Origin: a virus | Length of the DNA stretch: 23,209 nt | IMG/VR virus record: IMGVR_UViG_3300025853_000694 | Coordinates: 1-23,209 of that record | Reading direction: 5' to 3' (one strand) | Shown: piece by piece, positions 12,203 through 21,562 of the stretch | Layout: the number at the start of each line of letters is the position of its first letter | Position numbering within the stretch: the first letter of the stretch is position 1 | Notes under the pieces: generated by a model | Database searches by the model: none | What the model saw: only the letters and a program-made list of their open reading frames with translations | What the model was told of the DNA's origin: nothing | Translations under genes and position numbers: made by a program

Positions 12203-15200
12203 CTATTCGTCTTCATACAATCTATCCGTATATTGCCGTCTCGATTCTCTTAGTTCCCTAATAAACCTGCGGTCTGCCACGTTACCACCAAGTTGTTCTG
12301 CTATCGCTGAGCCTCTAGCGCGAGTGGTTATGGACTGCCTTAAGGTGTCCCCACTTATTGCCACGTTGCCGTGCTTCTGGTTAAACTCTCGTATGTCCTC
12401 TATCACCTGCTCTTTGCCTGCCTCGTCACCGTTGTTGTGCGCAAAAGCAAACCGATCTAGCAGCCCTTTACGCATACGGCCAACACCGGTAATTACGCGG
12501 CGGTCTCTAGCTAGCTTGTCCTGCTCAGCACGGAACTTAGAGGGGGCAAAGCCCATCGTCTGTAGGATCGCATCTCCTACGGTAACCTCTCCGACAATAG
12601 CATCCCCGCGCGTAGTCTCGTAGCCCTCTGTAGCGTACCGATAAGCTTTTTTACCGTTGGATATAGCAGTGGGTAACATACCTTCTACGGCCCGCGTGTC
12701 GTTCCTAGGGTCGTCATCGACGAAAAGACGGTAGCCGCTAGTACCCAGTCGTATGGCAATACCTATCGTAGGTCCACCGAAAGATTCTAGCCCGTATTGG
12801 ATATTGTTTTCTGGGCGGTAGTTACCTTTGTCTCGAATCAGTAGGTTAGTTAGGGCAACACGATCAGTTACGTCAGCGCCAAAATATTTAGCAACCGCAC
12901 CATAGTAATAACCTTCGCCTATCGTTTTAGCTACTATAGTGTTTACGTCGTCTTCGTCCTCACCCAAAAACATGTTAGCGATAGCCGCGACGAAGCCGTA
13001 GAAGGGCACGCCTTTAGCGCCAACTAGCGCCGCGCCGGTAGCATTCATGTATATAAACGCGTTACGCAAAGCACGGTCTTCTTCTATCTGCTCTGGCGTA
13101 CGGGTTGCCCCTCTGGCCTGACGCTGTATGGCGTTTAGCATACTCATTTGGATATACAGTATCTGGGCAGGGAAACGCTTAAACTGGTAGATGATGCTAC
13201 CCACCCCACTCTGCGCCCAACGAGGAGCGGTGGCGAGTAATGCTGAGCTGTTTGCGTACTCCATAAACTCAATAGCTATCTGCGCGGCTTTTTCTCCGTG
13301 GGCTTCGATCTGCTCGGGAGTTAGTTTGGCTATAGGCTTACCGTACTTCTTTTCCATCTCTAAGATGTAGGCGCTGCCCGCTGTAATCTGACGGATAGCC
13401 CGTTCCGAATGGTTGAAAATGAAGCTAGACACGTAGGCTATCTTGTTTATTACAGGCGCAGCAGGGTTTTCGTAGTCTGCGTTTTCAGACGATATAGTAC
13501 GGGTGTCTAAGCCCAGTTCTTTAAGTTTCGCTACTAGTGGCCCAAGCAGCCCACCTTCTTTATTTGCGTAACTAAACCCACCTAGCTCAGATATATCGCC
13601 TACCTCACCTTCTTCTGTAATGCCCTCGCGCGTAACGTCGCCAAAGGATTGCAGGTACATAGTTGAAGCGCGAGACATAGCCGAGGTAGCGTTAACTAAA
13701 CCGAACTTACCGGCCAGTAGTGGCCCCACGACCATAGGTAGGGTAGACATGTTTACCGCAGCAGAGGATACGTTAAAACCTAGCGTGTAGATAAACGATG
13801 AAGAGCGCAGTATACGCGCCCAGTTAGGCAGGTTCGGGTTTTTAACGAACTCTAAATAGCTAGATAGTTTGCCCGGCAAGGCGTTTGTTTCGGCAGAAGT
13901 ACCTACGAGCGCCTTCATTGCATCTTGTACTAAACGGTCGTCTGCGTTAGCGCCCGCCGCAGCCTCTTCACGTATTTGCTTGGCGACAAGCGCAAAGTCT
14001 GCATCAAAGGACAGATTCGCAAGGCTGTTAATCAGTCTAGGGTACGTGTCCTCGAAAGCTTTAATAGCCTGTGTTTCGTAGCCTGCAAACCCTTCCCGGC
14101 CCATGTGCCCCTGTATTAGATTTTGTTCGGGTAACGACTTTATTAGCACGTCGTCAACAAAATCAATCGCCCCTTGAGGTAGGGTAACTTGCTTCTCTAC
14201 GTCGTTTCCGTTTGCGTCTTTCTCAACGAGCGTAACCGGCTTTTTAAGTTCGGCAAGTAGGTCAACTAAGAATCCTGTAGGGACATCAAACCCTTGAGAC
14301 GACATATCCGGACGGGGTTTTGGTTTAACAGACTCCGGCACTACATCCGTACGAGCTTTAAGGGCGTTTATAGCTACCTCGCGGAGACCTTTGCTCGGGT
14401 GCGAGCTAACCCCATACTTGACCTGCCCGTCTCTATCTTTGTACTCATACTCAACCCAGAATTCGCCCGAGCGATTAAGCGGGAAATAGGGGTCAATAAC
14501 GCCAGAGGTAAGCAACTTTCTAAACACTCTGTCTTTAACTGTAGCTTTAACACCGGCTTCTATGTCTAGTTTGTCTAACTTATCGTCAATAGCGGCGAGA
14601 ATATCCGCGTTAATTTGTTTATACATATCCCGCATTTCGCGGTAGGCGGTCTTTTGTGTGGGCGACAGTTTGTTGTACAGCCTTTGCGCTTCCTCGTACG
14701 CAGTAATGCGCTCTTGGGTAGTGTTTAGTTTCCTAACCCCGGCGAGGATGTTTGTCTTATCGAGAGCTTCTACTGCCTCATCGCGTTGCGCTTCCGTAGG
14801 GAACGTTACCCTTTCTATTACATTACCGTTGGTGTCCGTGTAGCTGTAACCAAAGTTTTTATAGCGGGCAGCCGGTTTAGTAGGGTCTACTTCCTCGATA
14901 GTGCTAAGCCCTACTAAGGTGTTGTAGGTTTCTATTGCTACACTATCGTCTTTAAACGCTTCTTTGAAATCCCTTAGCTTATTGCCAAAGTTCTTCATTA
15001 ACTCGTTGCGCTTGCCGTCTTGCTTACGGATAAGATTTTGAAAGTCTGCTGCTGACGGCAACTTTTCTTTAATGAGACCGACTATGTTGTCCAAAGTCAT
15101 AGCGTTAATCATGGTCACACGAGACTTAGCACTTAGCTCTTGTGCGTTACCCAGTATCCAATCTTTGGAATCTTTCAGCGTTTTAAGTTTAGCAAGCGCC

Positions 15201-18200
15201 GTACCGCCGCCCATCATTTCGTAGGCCGCGCGAAGTGCGTCACCATCGGACAGTTTTTGTTCTACTACTGTAGCGTCACGGGTTGATATGGACGCTGCAA
15301 CGATTAAGTTTATAAAGTCTAACGCTGCGTCTGCTACGGTTTCAGTTTCAGTGGTGGGCATACCGAATAGGCGTTTAATAGCATTAGTAAACCGTTGCCA
15401 CGCAGTTAACTTAGACCCAGTGGGCTTATGCGCAGCTAGTGTGGCTCTGAAATCGGGGTTAGTGTATACCTCGGCAACAAAGTCTTTTAGTGATTCTGAG
15501 CCATAGGTACCCGGTATTTCGCCTTTAACGTCGTTAAACAACTTAGTGAGCTGTATGGTAAACGGATGGCCCGGATTATCGAGAGTCTTTGCAGTAACCG
15601 CGTGCGCAACTTCGTGCAAGATAGTATGGCTGCTTAACGGAGCGTTGATGTCTATTTGGATTAAGTCCTGAGAAGCGGTGTAACTACCCGCAAACTGGTC
15701 ACCGCGTGGAGTCTCAAGCGTTTCTACAAACTCAACCTTAGTTGTGCCTATAGCTTTTTCTAAATTGCTAGCAAGCTCGCGGACCATTTTGTTAGGGTTG
15801 TCTAGCGCCAACTGTTTCAGTGCGCCTTTTAAATCTCCATCAAGTAACTTATTGTTAGTCTCCGCCGAAACCAAAGGCATACTAGCAGCCACCGCATCAG
15901 AGCGCAGGTAGTCTATGACCCCCGCAATGTCATCTACGTTAGCTCCATAGACATCCATCTCTTGTAGTACTTTTTGTGTTAGCGCGTCATCTTGTTTCTC
16001 AGCCTGCTCTATATACTCAGCTTCAAGCCGGTCTCTCGCATCCTGCTCTTCGGTGAACTTTTCTACAAACTCTTCGCCTCTGTTTTCCGCACGCTCGTAG
16101 AACGCCTTGTACTCGTCCAGTTTGGTGTTTGCCTCGGGGCTTAGGTTGTTACGTACCCATGTAGTAGCTGCTTCCGCACGGCGCATTTCTTTCTTTGGCA
16201 CTTCCTTGGGGGCTGTTTTTTTAAGGGCTACTGGCTCAGTACTTTCAAGAGCGATAGCACGTAGTGCTTGGTCTGCATCCGCAGTATTCTGCGTGTAATG
16301 GGATATAGCGGCTTTCGGGGCATACTTACCACGGGTTGTCGGTACGGGTTTAGCTTTTTGTGCAGACAGTTTCTCTGCGTCCGTAGTAGGTAGCGCAACG
16401 GTAGGTGCGGGGGGTTGCGCAGTAGGTGCGGCAGTAGGTGTAGTAGTTTCGGCTACAGGCGCAGTAGGCTCAACGGCAGCGGGTGCAGGTGCGGCAGTAG
16501 GTTTAGGCGTAGTTGTTTTTTGCGCAGGTGTAGCTGAAGTTTCTGCGTTTAAGTACGTTTCTATACTTCTTTTGGCAGCGTTACTTAGCTTGTTGTTTGC
16601 GGCTAATTTGGTTAGCGCCGCTAGTACTTCTGGACTACGTACGTCCTTACCCTTTAGCCCTTTTTGCCTACGGATAGGAGCTAACTTCGCAATGTTAAGG
16701 CCGTCGAAGAAATCTTTAGTAACGGGCACTATAGGTTTGGGTTTGGCTTCTTTTATGAATGCTTCTAGCGGCGCTACCCCTGCGGCACGTTCCCTACGCA
16801 GTTTAGTTACAGCAAAAATTTCTTGTAATTCTGTAGGGGAGGCGTTGGTATTTGTAAAGTCTTGGCCGTCTAGTATATTTTTAAACGCCCGCGCACCTTC
16901 TTCTAGCGTTTGGATTTCCGGATTTTGGAGGACGGTGGTTAACGTAGTAGTGCGTTGCTCAGGAGTAGGTTCCGCAGCTATTAACGCTTCTATTTCTTCC
17001 GTTTCAGCTTTGTCTTTTTCTTTAAGCGCAGCGTCTTCTTCCGCCTGCATTCTTTTAAGTTCGGCTTCTTCTGCTTTTGCTGTGGCTATTTTTTGCGTTA
17101 GTAGGGCAGCTTCTTCTCTTTCTATTGCGGCGTACGCGTCTTCGTCTAATAACGCTTCGATCTGCGCCGTTTCTTCTGCGTCTTCAATAAGGTCTGTTTC
17201 TGGAGTAGGCTCAGATGGAGTTTCACGACTACGTAGTATGTCTACTTCGTTAGCTACCGCTGCGGCAAACGCATCAGGACTGAGGGGCGCTTCACTATAA
17301 CGGGCTTGTACAGCAGCTTCTGCCTCTACTTGGATGGGGTCTTCTTCAGTTACACCCGCAAGTTCCTCTACATCAAGCAAACGCTCTGGCTCTGGACCTT
17401 CACGTTCAGGGGCGTCCGGGAACATATCCCGAGTTTCGCCTTCAGGTGTAGCTGCCATTACCGCTTCTTCAGCGGCTTTTTCTTCCTCGGCTTTCCTAGC
17501 AGCTCGGCGTTGTTGACCGGGAAGTATGGCTTCGGCTAGACCTTGTAACAGACCACCTACACCTGCGCCTAAACCAAAGGACTCGCCAGTATCGGTAAAC
17601 ACACCACGCTCTGGGTCGTACACCCCACGTTGAATAAGGTTCTGTCCTACTTCACTAAGGGCTTCTTGGATACCCTCGTCGATAGCCGCCTTGCCTACAC
17701 GTCCTAGGGGCGCTCTTTCTGCGGCTTGAGAAATCTTTCGGATTAGGCTGCCACTAAGTTCTTTCCCTACTTCGTCTGCTTTTGGGCCAAGTACTTTTCT
17801 AAAACGCTCAGCAATCCTACCCGGACCGAACATCTCGAATGCGCCCGGTATGGTACCTAGCCCAGCGGCCTTACTTATCTCTTCTTCAGTAGCTCCGGCA
17901 GCTACGGCGCGTTGGGCAGCTTCACCTGCACCGGCTCCTACACCTAAACCAGTACCAAGCGCGTACGCTCCACGACCCAAAAGAGCAGGAGCACTTAGTG
18001 CGCCAGCGGCAAGGAAAGGTACGGTAGAACCCACACCCCGAACGAGGTCTAGGTAGGTGTTATCTTCATAGGCAGCTTCAGGAGCAAGGAAGTCTTGTAC
18101 CCCACCACCAATTTCGGCGATGCGAGCGCGGGCAGCTTGTTCAGCTTCTTCAGGTAGGATAAACGCAGCACCAGTCGCAGCCGATTCCAGTAGGCCCGCA

Positions 18201-18382
18201 GCACCGCCAAGCAGTGCCTTACCCGTCTCAAGCCCGTACCCCAGTAGTGAGGTTTCTTCAGGCTCGGCGGCAGTGGGGTAGGCGTCAGGGAACTTTGCCG
18301 AGATTATGCCTTTTATTTCTTCCCTAGGCATGTCATCTGGAAACCTAACTAACCTGCCATCTGGGGCTTTTACTACGGGCAT
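12203..18382 (-). CDS. Giant polyvalent internal virion protein with zinc-metallopeptidase motif
   Basis: The protein has 2,059 residues, a size typical of packaged and ejected phage proteins. The N-terminal block DGRLVRFPDDMPREEIKGII (8-27) is a motif I associate with such proteins. Gly/Ala-rich hydrophobic segments at ~46-76, 112-155 and 269-288 suggest membrane insertion. A charged coiled coil lies at ~400-470 and a Pro/Ala/Thr linker at ~608-668. Next is a zincin motif, HEVAH at 923-927 in ILHEVAHAVT, with a probable third ligand E971 in DFVAEVY. More hydrophobic stretches are at ~1525-1556 and 1771-1804. The conserved-looking tail (TTRGDAIVGEV, then LQTMGFAPSKF) is like PLxRFG-type giants. 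GGAG lies 7 nt before the ATG. It probably enters the cell with the DNA; the peptidase may cut host wall or inhibitor proteins. Confidence 0.85.
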   Translation of the reverse strand: MPVVKAPDGRLVRFPDDMPREEIKGIISAKFPDAYPTAAEPEETSLLGYGLETGKALLGGAAGLLESAATGAAFILPEEAEQAARARIAEIGGGVQDFLAPEAAYEDNTYLDLVRGVGSTVPFLAAGALSAPALLGRGAYALGTGLGVGAGAGEAAQRAVAAGATEEEISKAAGLGTIPGAFEMFGPGRIAERFRKVLGPKADEVGKELSGSLIRKISQAAERAPLGRVGKAAIDEGIQEALSEVGQNLIQRGVYDPERGVFTDTGESFGLGAGVGGLLQGLAEAILPGQQRRAARKAEEEKAAEEAVMAATPEGETRDMFPDAPEREGPEPERLLDVEELAGVTEEDPIQVEAEAAVQARYSEAPLSPDAFAAAVANEVDILRSRETPSEPTPETDLIEDAEETAQIEALLDEDAYAAIEREEAALLTQKIATAKAEEAELKRMQAEEDAALKEKDKAETEEIEALIAAEPTPEQRTTTLTTVLQNPEIQTLEEGARAFKNILDGQDFTNTNASPTELQEIFAVTKLRRERAAGVAPLEAFIKEAKPKPIVPVTKDFFDGLNIAKLAPIRRQKGLKGKDVRSPEVLAALTKLAANNKLSNAAKRSIETYLNAETSATPAQKTTTPKPTAAPAPAAVEPTAPVAETTTPTAAPTAQPPAPTVALPTTDAEKLSAQKAKPVPTTRGKYAPKAAISHYTQNTADADQALRAIALESTEPVALKKTAPKEVPKKEMRRAEAATTWVRNNLSPEANTKLDEYKAFYERAENRGEEFVEKFTEEQDARDRLEAEYIEQAEKQDDALTQKVLQEMDVYGANVDDIAGVIDYLRSDAVAASMPLVSAETNNKLLDGDLKGALKQLALDNPNKMVRELASNLEKAIGTTKVEFVETLETPRGDQFAGSYTASQDLIQIDINAPLSSHTILHEVAHAVTAKTLDNPGHPFTIQLTKLFNDVKGEIPGTYGSESLKDFVAEVYTNPDFRATLAAHKPTGSKLTAWQRFTNAIKRLFGMPTTETETVADAALDFINLIVAASISTRDATVVEQKLSDGDALRAAYEMMGGGTALAKLKTLKDSKDWILGNAQELSAKSRVTMINAMTLDNIVGLIKEKLPSAADFQNLIRKQDGKRNELMKNFGNKLRDFKEAFKDDSVAIETYNTLVGLSTIEEVDPTKPAARYKNFGYSYTDTNGNVIERVTFPTEAQRDEAVEALDKTNILAGVRKLNTTQERITAYEEAQRLYNKLSPTQKTAYREMRDMYKQINADILAAIDDKLDKLDIEAGVKATVKDRVFRKLLTSGVIDPYFPLNRSGEFWVEYEYKDRDGQVKYGVSSHPSKGLREVAINALKARTDVVPESVKPKPRPDMSSQGFDVPTGFLVDLLAELKKPVTLVEKDANGNDVEKQVTLPQGAIDFVDDVLIKSLPEQNLIQGHMGREGFAGYETQAIKAFEDTYPRLINSLANLSFDADFALVAKQIREEAAAGANADDRLVQDAMKALVGTSAETNALPGKLSSYLEFVKNPNLPNWARILRSSSFIYTLGFNVSSAAVNMSTLPMVVGPLLAGKFGLVNATSAMSRASTMYLQSFGDVTREGITEEGEVGDISELGGFSYANKEGGLLGPLVAKLKELGLDTRTISSENADYENPAAPVINKIAYVSSFIFNHSERAIRQITAGSAYILEMEKKYGKPIAKLTPEQIEAHGEKAAQIAIEFMEYANSSALLATAPRWAQSGVGSIIYQFKRFPAQILYIQMSMLNAIQRQARGATRTPEQIEEDRALRNAFIYMNATGAALVGAKGVPFYGFVAAIANMFLGEDEDDVNTIVAKTIGEGYYYGAVAKYFGADVTDRVALTNLLIRDKGNYRPENNIQYGLESFGGPTIGIAIRLGTSGYRLFVDDDPRNDTRAVEGMLPTAISNGKKAYRYATEGYETTRGDAIVGEVTVGDAILQTMGFAPSKFRAEQDKLARDRRVITGVGRMRKGLLDRFAFAHNNGDEAGKEQVIEDIREFNQKHGNVAISGDTLRQSITTRARGSAIAEQLGGNVADRRFIRELRESRRQYTDRLYEDE
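16380..16560 (-). repeat. Low-complexity Pro/Ala/Thr linker region in the giant gene
   Basis: The DNA is built of imperfect short GTAGGTGCGG-like units, encoding about 60 residues of Pro, Ala and Thr (TAAPTAQPPAPTVALP and similar). It separates the helical N-terminal third from the metallopeptidase part and is likely a flexible linker. Such tracts are prone to length variation between relatives. Confidence 0.75.
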
Positions 18383-18394
18383 ACGTATCTCCGA

Positions 18395-20500
18395 CTAGAG
18401 GTCAGTAAAGTCTATAACGTCCCCACCACCCGTAGGAGGAGCTTGGTTTGGCGTGGGTAACCCTATTTCCACTGCTATAGCGGTGCTTGCGGTTTCTAGT
18501 TCACGTATTGCGTCGCGTAAGGTTTGTTGCTCTCTGCTTATAGCTTCGTCTCCCATAACGGGATCACCAGCCACATCGCCTAACGACTGTCTAAGTTTAA
18601 CTATGTCGTCTTGTATGACGCCAAGGTATCTAGCAAACATGTTTTTGCTTTCTTGGTCTATGCGTTTGCCTGCTAATACTAGGTCCATTTCTGCCTTTAA
18701 TATTTGCATACTTTGGCTTGAAGACTCTAATGCAGCTCGGGCTTCACGGTTTGCTATGCTGTTTATATAGTTACCCGTAGTTTGTATCGTTTGGTTAAGG
18801 GTACTTCTTGCGTCTTTCTCCGCGTCCCGCCCTGCTTCATAAGCTTGTGCTCGTATGCCTCGCGCCGTTTGTTCTTGCTCTCTAGTAGCGGTTGGCCGTA
18901 CTTTGGCAGCTTCACGTTCTTGTGTGTAACCTTGTCTTCGGAGCTGGCTTTGTGCTGCACCACTTCTTCGGGCTTGGTCTACAAGACTATTGCCAGATAA
19001 GTACGCCTGCATGATGACTTCGTTTTCACGTCTGCGACGTTCGGCTGGGTCTAGTACTTTACCGTAGTAGGCTTCATCAGCTTTTACTAATTCTTCAGCG
19101 GCTTGTTTTTCGGCCTCTGACACCCCTAATGCCGCTTCTGCTAGCGCAGTTTCTTTATCTCTAGCCCCGTCTAACGCCCCGAGTTGTCCGCCCAACACCG
19201 TCTCTAGCTGCTCTGCTAATGCCAAAGGCGTACCGGTAGTGGAAGTAACAGCAGCTTGGTTAGTCTGCATTCTTTCAAGGATTCCTTGCTCCGGCTTAGT
19301 GGTTGTTTCGGTTTGAGGTTCGCCCATACCGCCTTCGGCAATACCAACTGGAGTATCGTCTATAAGTGAAGGTCCGGCGTTACTAGTACCTTGCATACGA
19401 AACTCTGGACGAGGTTGACCAAGTGAGCCTATACCGCCCAAATTTATAGGCTTATTAACTCCAACAGCACTCCTGCCAGCTCTTTGTTGGTCCCGACGTT
19501 CTAATATTTTGTTTATGTCCATGCCGCTAAGCTCCGGGTTTGCGGCTTTTAAATCACGTCTTTCCCTTTGTTGGTCGAGTCTATCTTGTTGACGTCGCTC
19601 CTGTTTAGCAACGTATTCCGCTCTTCTTTCTTCTGAAGAAGGCCCGGTATACCCAGTAGGGGGAACTTTTTCGGCCAGCAACTCTTCTGTTAAAGCTAAA
19701 AGCTCTGGGTCAAGTTCTACATCACTACCATCAGGACCGGCATAGCCTTTAATCTGACCACCCATAGCCATACCACTAGTGCGTGGGGCTACAAACCCCT
19801 TAGTGCTGTCAATATACTGCATAACTGTAGCGTGTTGGTTACCCATGTCCCGTATCAAGTCTTGTATTAGCCGTTGAGATTGGGCCTTGTCTTCTGGGGT
19901 TGTAGCGGCTGCTAGGCCCGCCTGTAAAGCTGTGTATTGTGCAGCAAACTGCTTTATCTGCTCGTCACCCACCGCAGATGGGGGCACTGCCCCTAGAGTA
20001 GGAGTTGTTGTACCGCCTTGCGCATACCCAACAATCCCGCCATTAGCCATACGAGCCATATTAGGAGCGCCCATAGCAGGCATACCGCCCATAGGAGGAC
20101 GAGCCGGTGCAGGACGAGCAGGCATACCGCCCATAGGAGGACGCTGGCGTTGCATTTGCTGTCCGCGCTGTTGCATACCGGGCATAAGCTGTTGCAAAAG
20201 ACCTACTACGCCTTCACTAGCTTGTTGTTTGCGCTGGTCAATTATTTTTTCAGGCACGGGTTTAGGTTGTCCCATAGCCATATCCGCATCCGCAGACGCT
20301 AACAAATCTACCGCTTCTTGGGCCTTCATAGCAGCACGAGTACGGGGGTCAATGCCCGCGCGTTCAAGATCGTCGTCTACTAAACCCATCGCTGCACCCA
20401 TGCGGGGGTTTGCCATATTGGGCATAGCAGGACGGGGCTGACTAATAGGTCGAGGACGTTGGGGCGCTGCGCCTTGCATTAGAGATTGTATTCCGTTCAT
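18395..20500 (-). CDS. Large Gln/Met/Pro-rich virion-associated protein
   Basis: The 701-residue protein has a Met/Pro/Gln-rich N-terminal third containing two copies of RPPMGGMPA (residues ~120-142). MANGGIVGYAQGG follows at ~151-163 and the related MAMGGQIKGYAGPDG at ~248-262; such Gly motifs are common in marine-phage structural proteins. The rest is mainly charged helix, with likely coiled coils at ~280-330 and 440-690. It ends in an acidic GGGDVIDFTDL. AAGG precedes the ATG. It lies between the giant protein and another structural-type gene with gaps of about 10-12 nt, so it is in the late operon. A packaged internal protein or scaffold-like role is inferred from context; the fold is not recognised. 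Confidence 0.7.
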   Translation of the reverse strand: MNGIQSLMQGAAPQRPRPISQPRPAMPNMANPRMGAAMGLVDDDLERAGIDPRTRAAMKAQEAVDLLASADADMAMGQPKPVPEKIIDQRKQQASEGVVGLLQQLMPGMQQRGQQMQRQRPPMGGMPARPAPARPPMGGMPAMGAPNMARMANGGIVGYAQGGTTTPTLGAVPPSAVGDEQIKQFAAQYTALQAGLAAATTPEDKAQSQRLIQDLIRDMGNQHATVMQYIDSTKGFVAPRTSGMAMGGQIKGYAGPDGSDVELDPELLALTEELLAEKVPPTGYTGPSSEERRAEYVAKQERRQQDRLDQQRERRDLKAANPELSGMDINKILERRDQQRAGRSAVGVNKPINLGGIGSLGQPRPEFRMQGTSNAGPSLIDDTPVGIAEGGMGEPQTETTTKPEQGILERMQTNQAAVTSTTGTPLALAEQLETVLGGQLGALDGARDKETALAEAALGVSEAEKQAAEELVKADEAYYGKVLDPAERRRRENEVIMQAYLSGNSLVDQARRSGAAQSQLRRQGYTQEREAAKVRPTATREQEQTARGIRAQAYEAGRDAEKDARSTLNQTIQTTGNYINSIANREARAALESSSQSMQILKAEMDLVLAGKRIDQESKNMFARYLGVIQDDIVKLRQSLGDVAGDPVMGDEAISREQQTLRDAIRELETASTAIAVEIGLPTPNQAPPTGGGDVIDFTDL
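20076..20143 (-). repeat. Two 26-nt direct repeats, 42-nt period
   Basis: Identical 26-nt copies at 20076-20101 and 20118-20143 encode the repeated PPMGGMPA peptide (period 14 codons). DNA-level identity suggests a recent in-frame duplication. Confidence 0.85.
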
Positions 20501-20510
20501 GTTAGTACCC

Positions 20511-21551
20511 TTAAATTACGAACCCAAACTGTCTCATAGCAGCTTCCATAGCTTCTTTTGGGGCCATAGTGGTTAAATTTACTTGATATTGATTTTGCAT
20601 GGCTTGGGCTTGGGCTTGCGTTAAATTTGGCCCTGTATACCCGCCAGCAGAGCCGGTGCCCGTATTCCCACCATCAGGGCCGGTGCCCGTATTCTCACCG
20701 CTAAGTATGTTGTTAAGTAATGTGTAAATATCTGTGCCGCCTTGTGCGCCTGCGAGTAAACTACTTAAACCAGAAGGCTCGCTATACTCGTACGATTGAA
20801 CCCCTACAGGTAATCCCTCTAGCAAGGATTGTTGATATTGTATTTGTTTGTAGGGGTAATCGCGTTCTTCTTTAAACTGCGCATAGTCAGCCGCAATACC
20901 TTCAGACTCAATACCTCTTTGCTCTGCACCAGCTCTGCGTTGCGCAGCAAATACGTCAAACCCGTACTTGTTAAGCATTTCTTGGGCTTGTTTGCGGGCA
21001 GTCTCTTCTTTATTAAATTGCCCCATACCCTGAGTATAGGCTCTCTCTACCCCAGTCCCGTAAATATCAGCTACGTTTCTAAGTAAATTGCGGTCTAACT
21101 CAGACTCCATAATAGCTTGGCGTCCGCCACCGTACGCGCCTGCTTTACCAAGCCGACTGGCTTGCTGTACGCGCTTTATTTCTGCTTGACGCTGTGCTTC
21201 TGCTATCTGTGGCTCTACAGCCATTTGCATATAGGGGGACATATAATTTTGAGCTACACCCGCTTCAGTAAACGAAGTAGGGGCGTAAGCGCCCATCTGG
21301 GTAGTAGGCGCATACAAAGAGCCTAAACCCCCGTAGGCTTGGCTTTGGAGCGTAGACTCGCCAGCAGTTAAAGGGCCGCCGTACTGTGTGTAAGGAGTTT
21401 GTGCAAGCGCCTGTCCGCGACCAAGCATATCGGTAACGTAGGGACCGGCCCAAGAAGATAACGCTGATTCTTCAGCTCTATTGGTACTAGTAAATGCGTC
21501 CGCTAACGTATTACTTGCGGTGGCATTAGGGTCAAGCTCATCATCACCCAT
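20511..21551 (-). CDS. Phage structural-type protein with YMSPYMQ...GGRQAI block
   Basis: In this 346-residue protein the central block (~90-180) is a type I recognise from marine-phage genomes: QNYMSPYMQMAVEPQIAEAQ, then GAYGGGRQAIMESEL and DIYGTGVERAYTQGMGQF, followed by long helices. A later DYPYKQIQYQQSLLEGLPVG is also typical. The C-terminal third has a Gly/Thr linker with repeated NTGTG. AAGGAA lies about 9 nt before the ATG. It is in the late operon next to two other virion-type genes; a head, neck or internal protein role is an inference and no enzymatic motif is seen. Confidence 0.7.
   Translation of the reverse strand: MGDDELDPNATASNTLADAFTSTNRAEESALSSWAGPYVTDMLGRGQALAQTPYTQYGGPLTAGESTLQSQAYGGLGSLYAPTTQMGAYAPTSFTEAGVAQNYMSPYMQMAVEPQIAEAQRQAEIKRVQQASRLGKAGAYGGGRQAIMESELDRNLLRNVADIYGTGVERAYTQGMGQFNKEETARKQAQEMLNKYGFDVFAAQRRAGAEQRGIESEGIAADYAQFKEERDYPYKQIQYQQSLLEGLPVGVQSYEYSEPSGLSSLLAGAQGGTDIYTLLNNILSGENTGTGPDGGNTGTGSAGGYTGPNLTQAQAQAMQNQYQVNLTTMAPKEAMEAAMRQFGFVI
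20652..20694 (-). repeat. Two 16-nt direct repeats in the Gly/Thr linker
   Basis: Identical GCCGGTGCCCGTATTC copies at 20652-20667 and 20679-20694 (27-nt period) encode the repeated NTGTG peptide. They lie in the flexible linker of the preceding structural-type protein. Confidence 0.8.
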
Positions 21552-21562
21552 CGTTTTATTCC

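Noticed and set aside
12198-12623. + strand 141-codon ORF near the converging terminator
   Set aside because: It overlaps the terminator T-run and the end of the giant gene; Ser/Leu-rich shadow product without motifs.
16572-17300. + strand 242-codon ORF opposite the giant gene
   Set aside because: Long because the giant gene's codon use (Ala/Glu-rich coiled coil) rarely gives antisense stops; the product is Ser/Ala low complexity.
19887-20441. + strand 184-codon ORF opposite the Met/Pro/Gln-rich gene
   Set aside because: Antisense of a repetitive gene; the Ile/Pro/Gly repeats are the mirror of its PPMGGMPA repeats.
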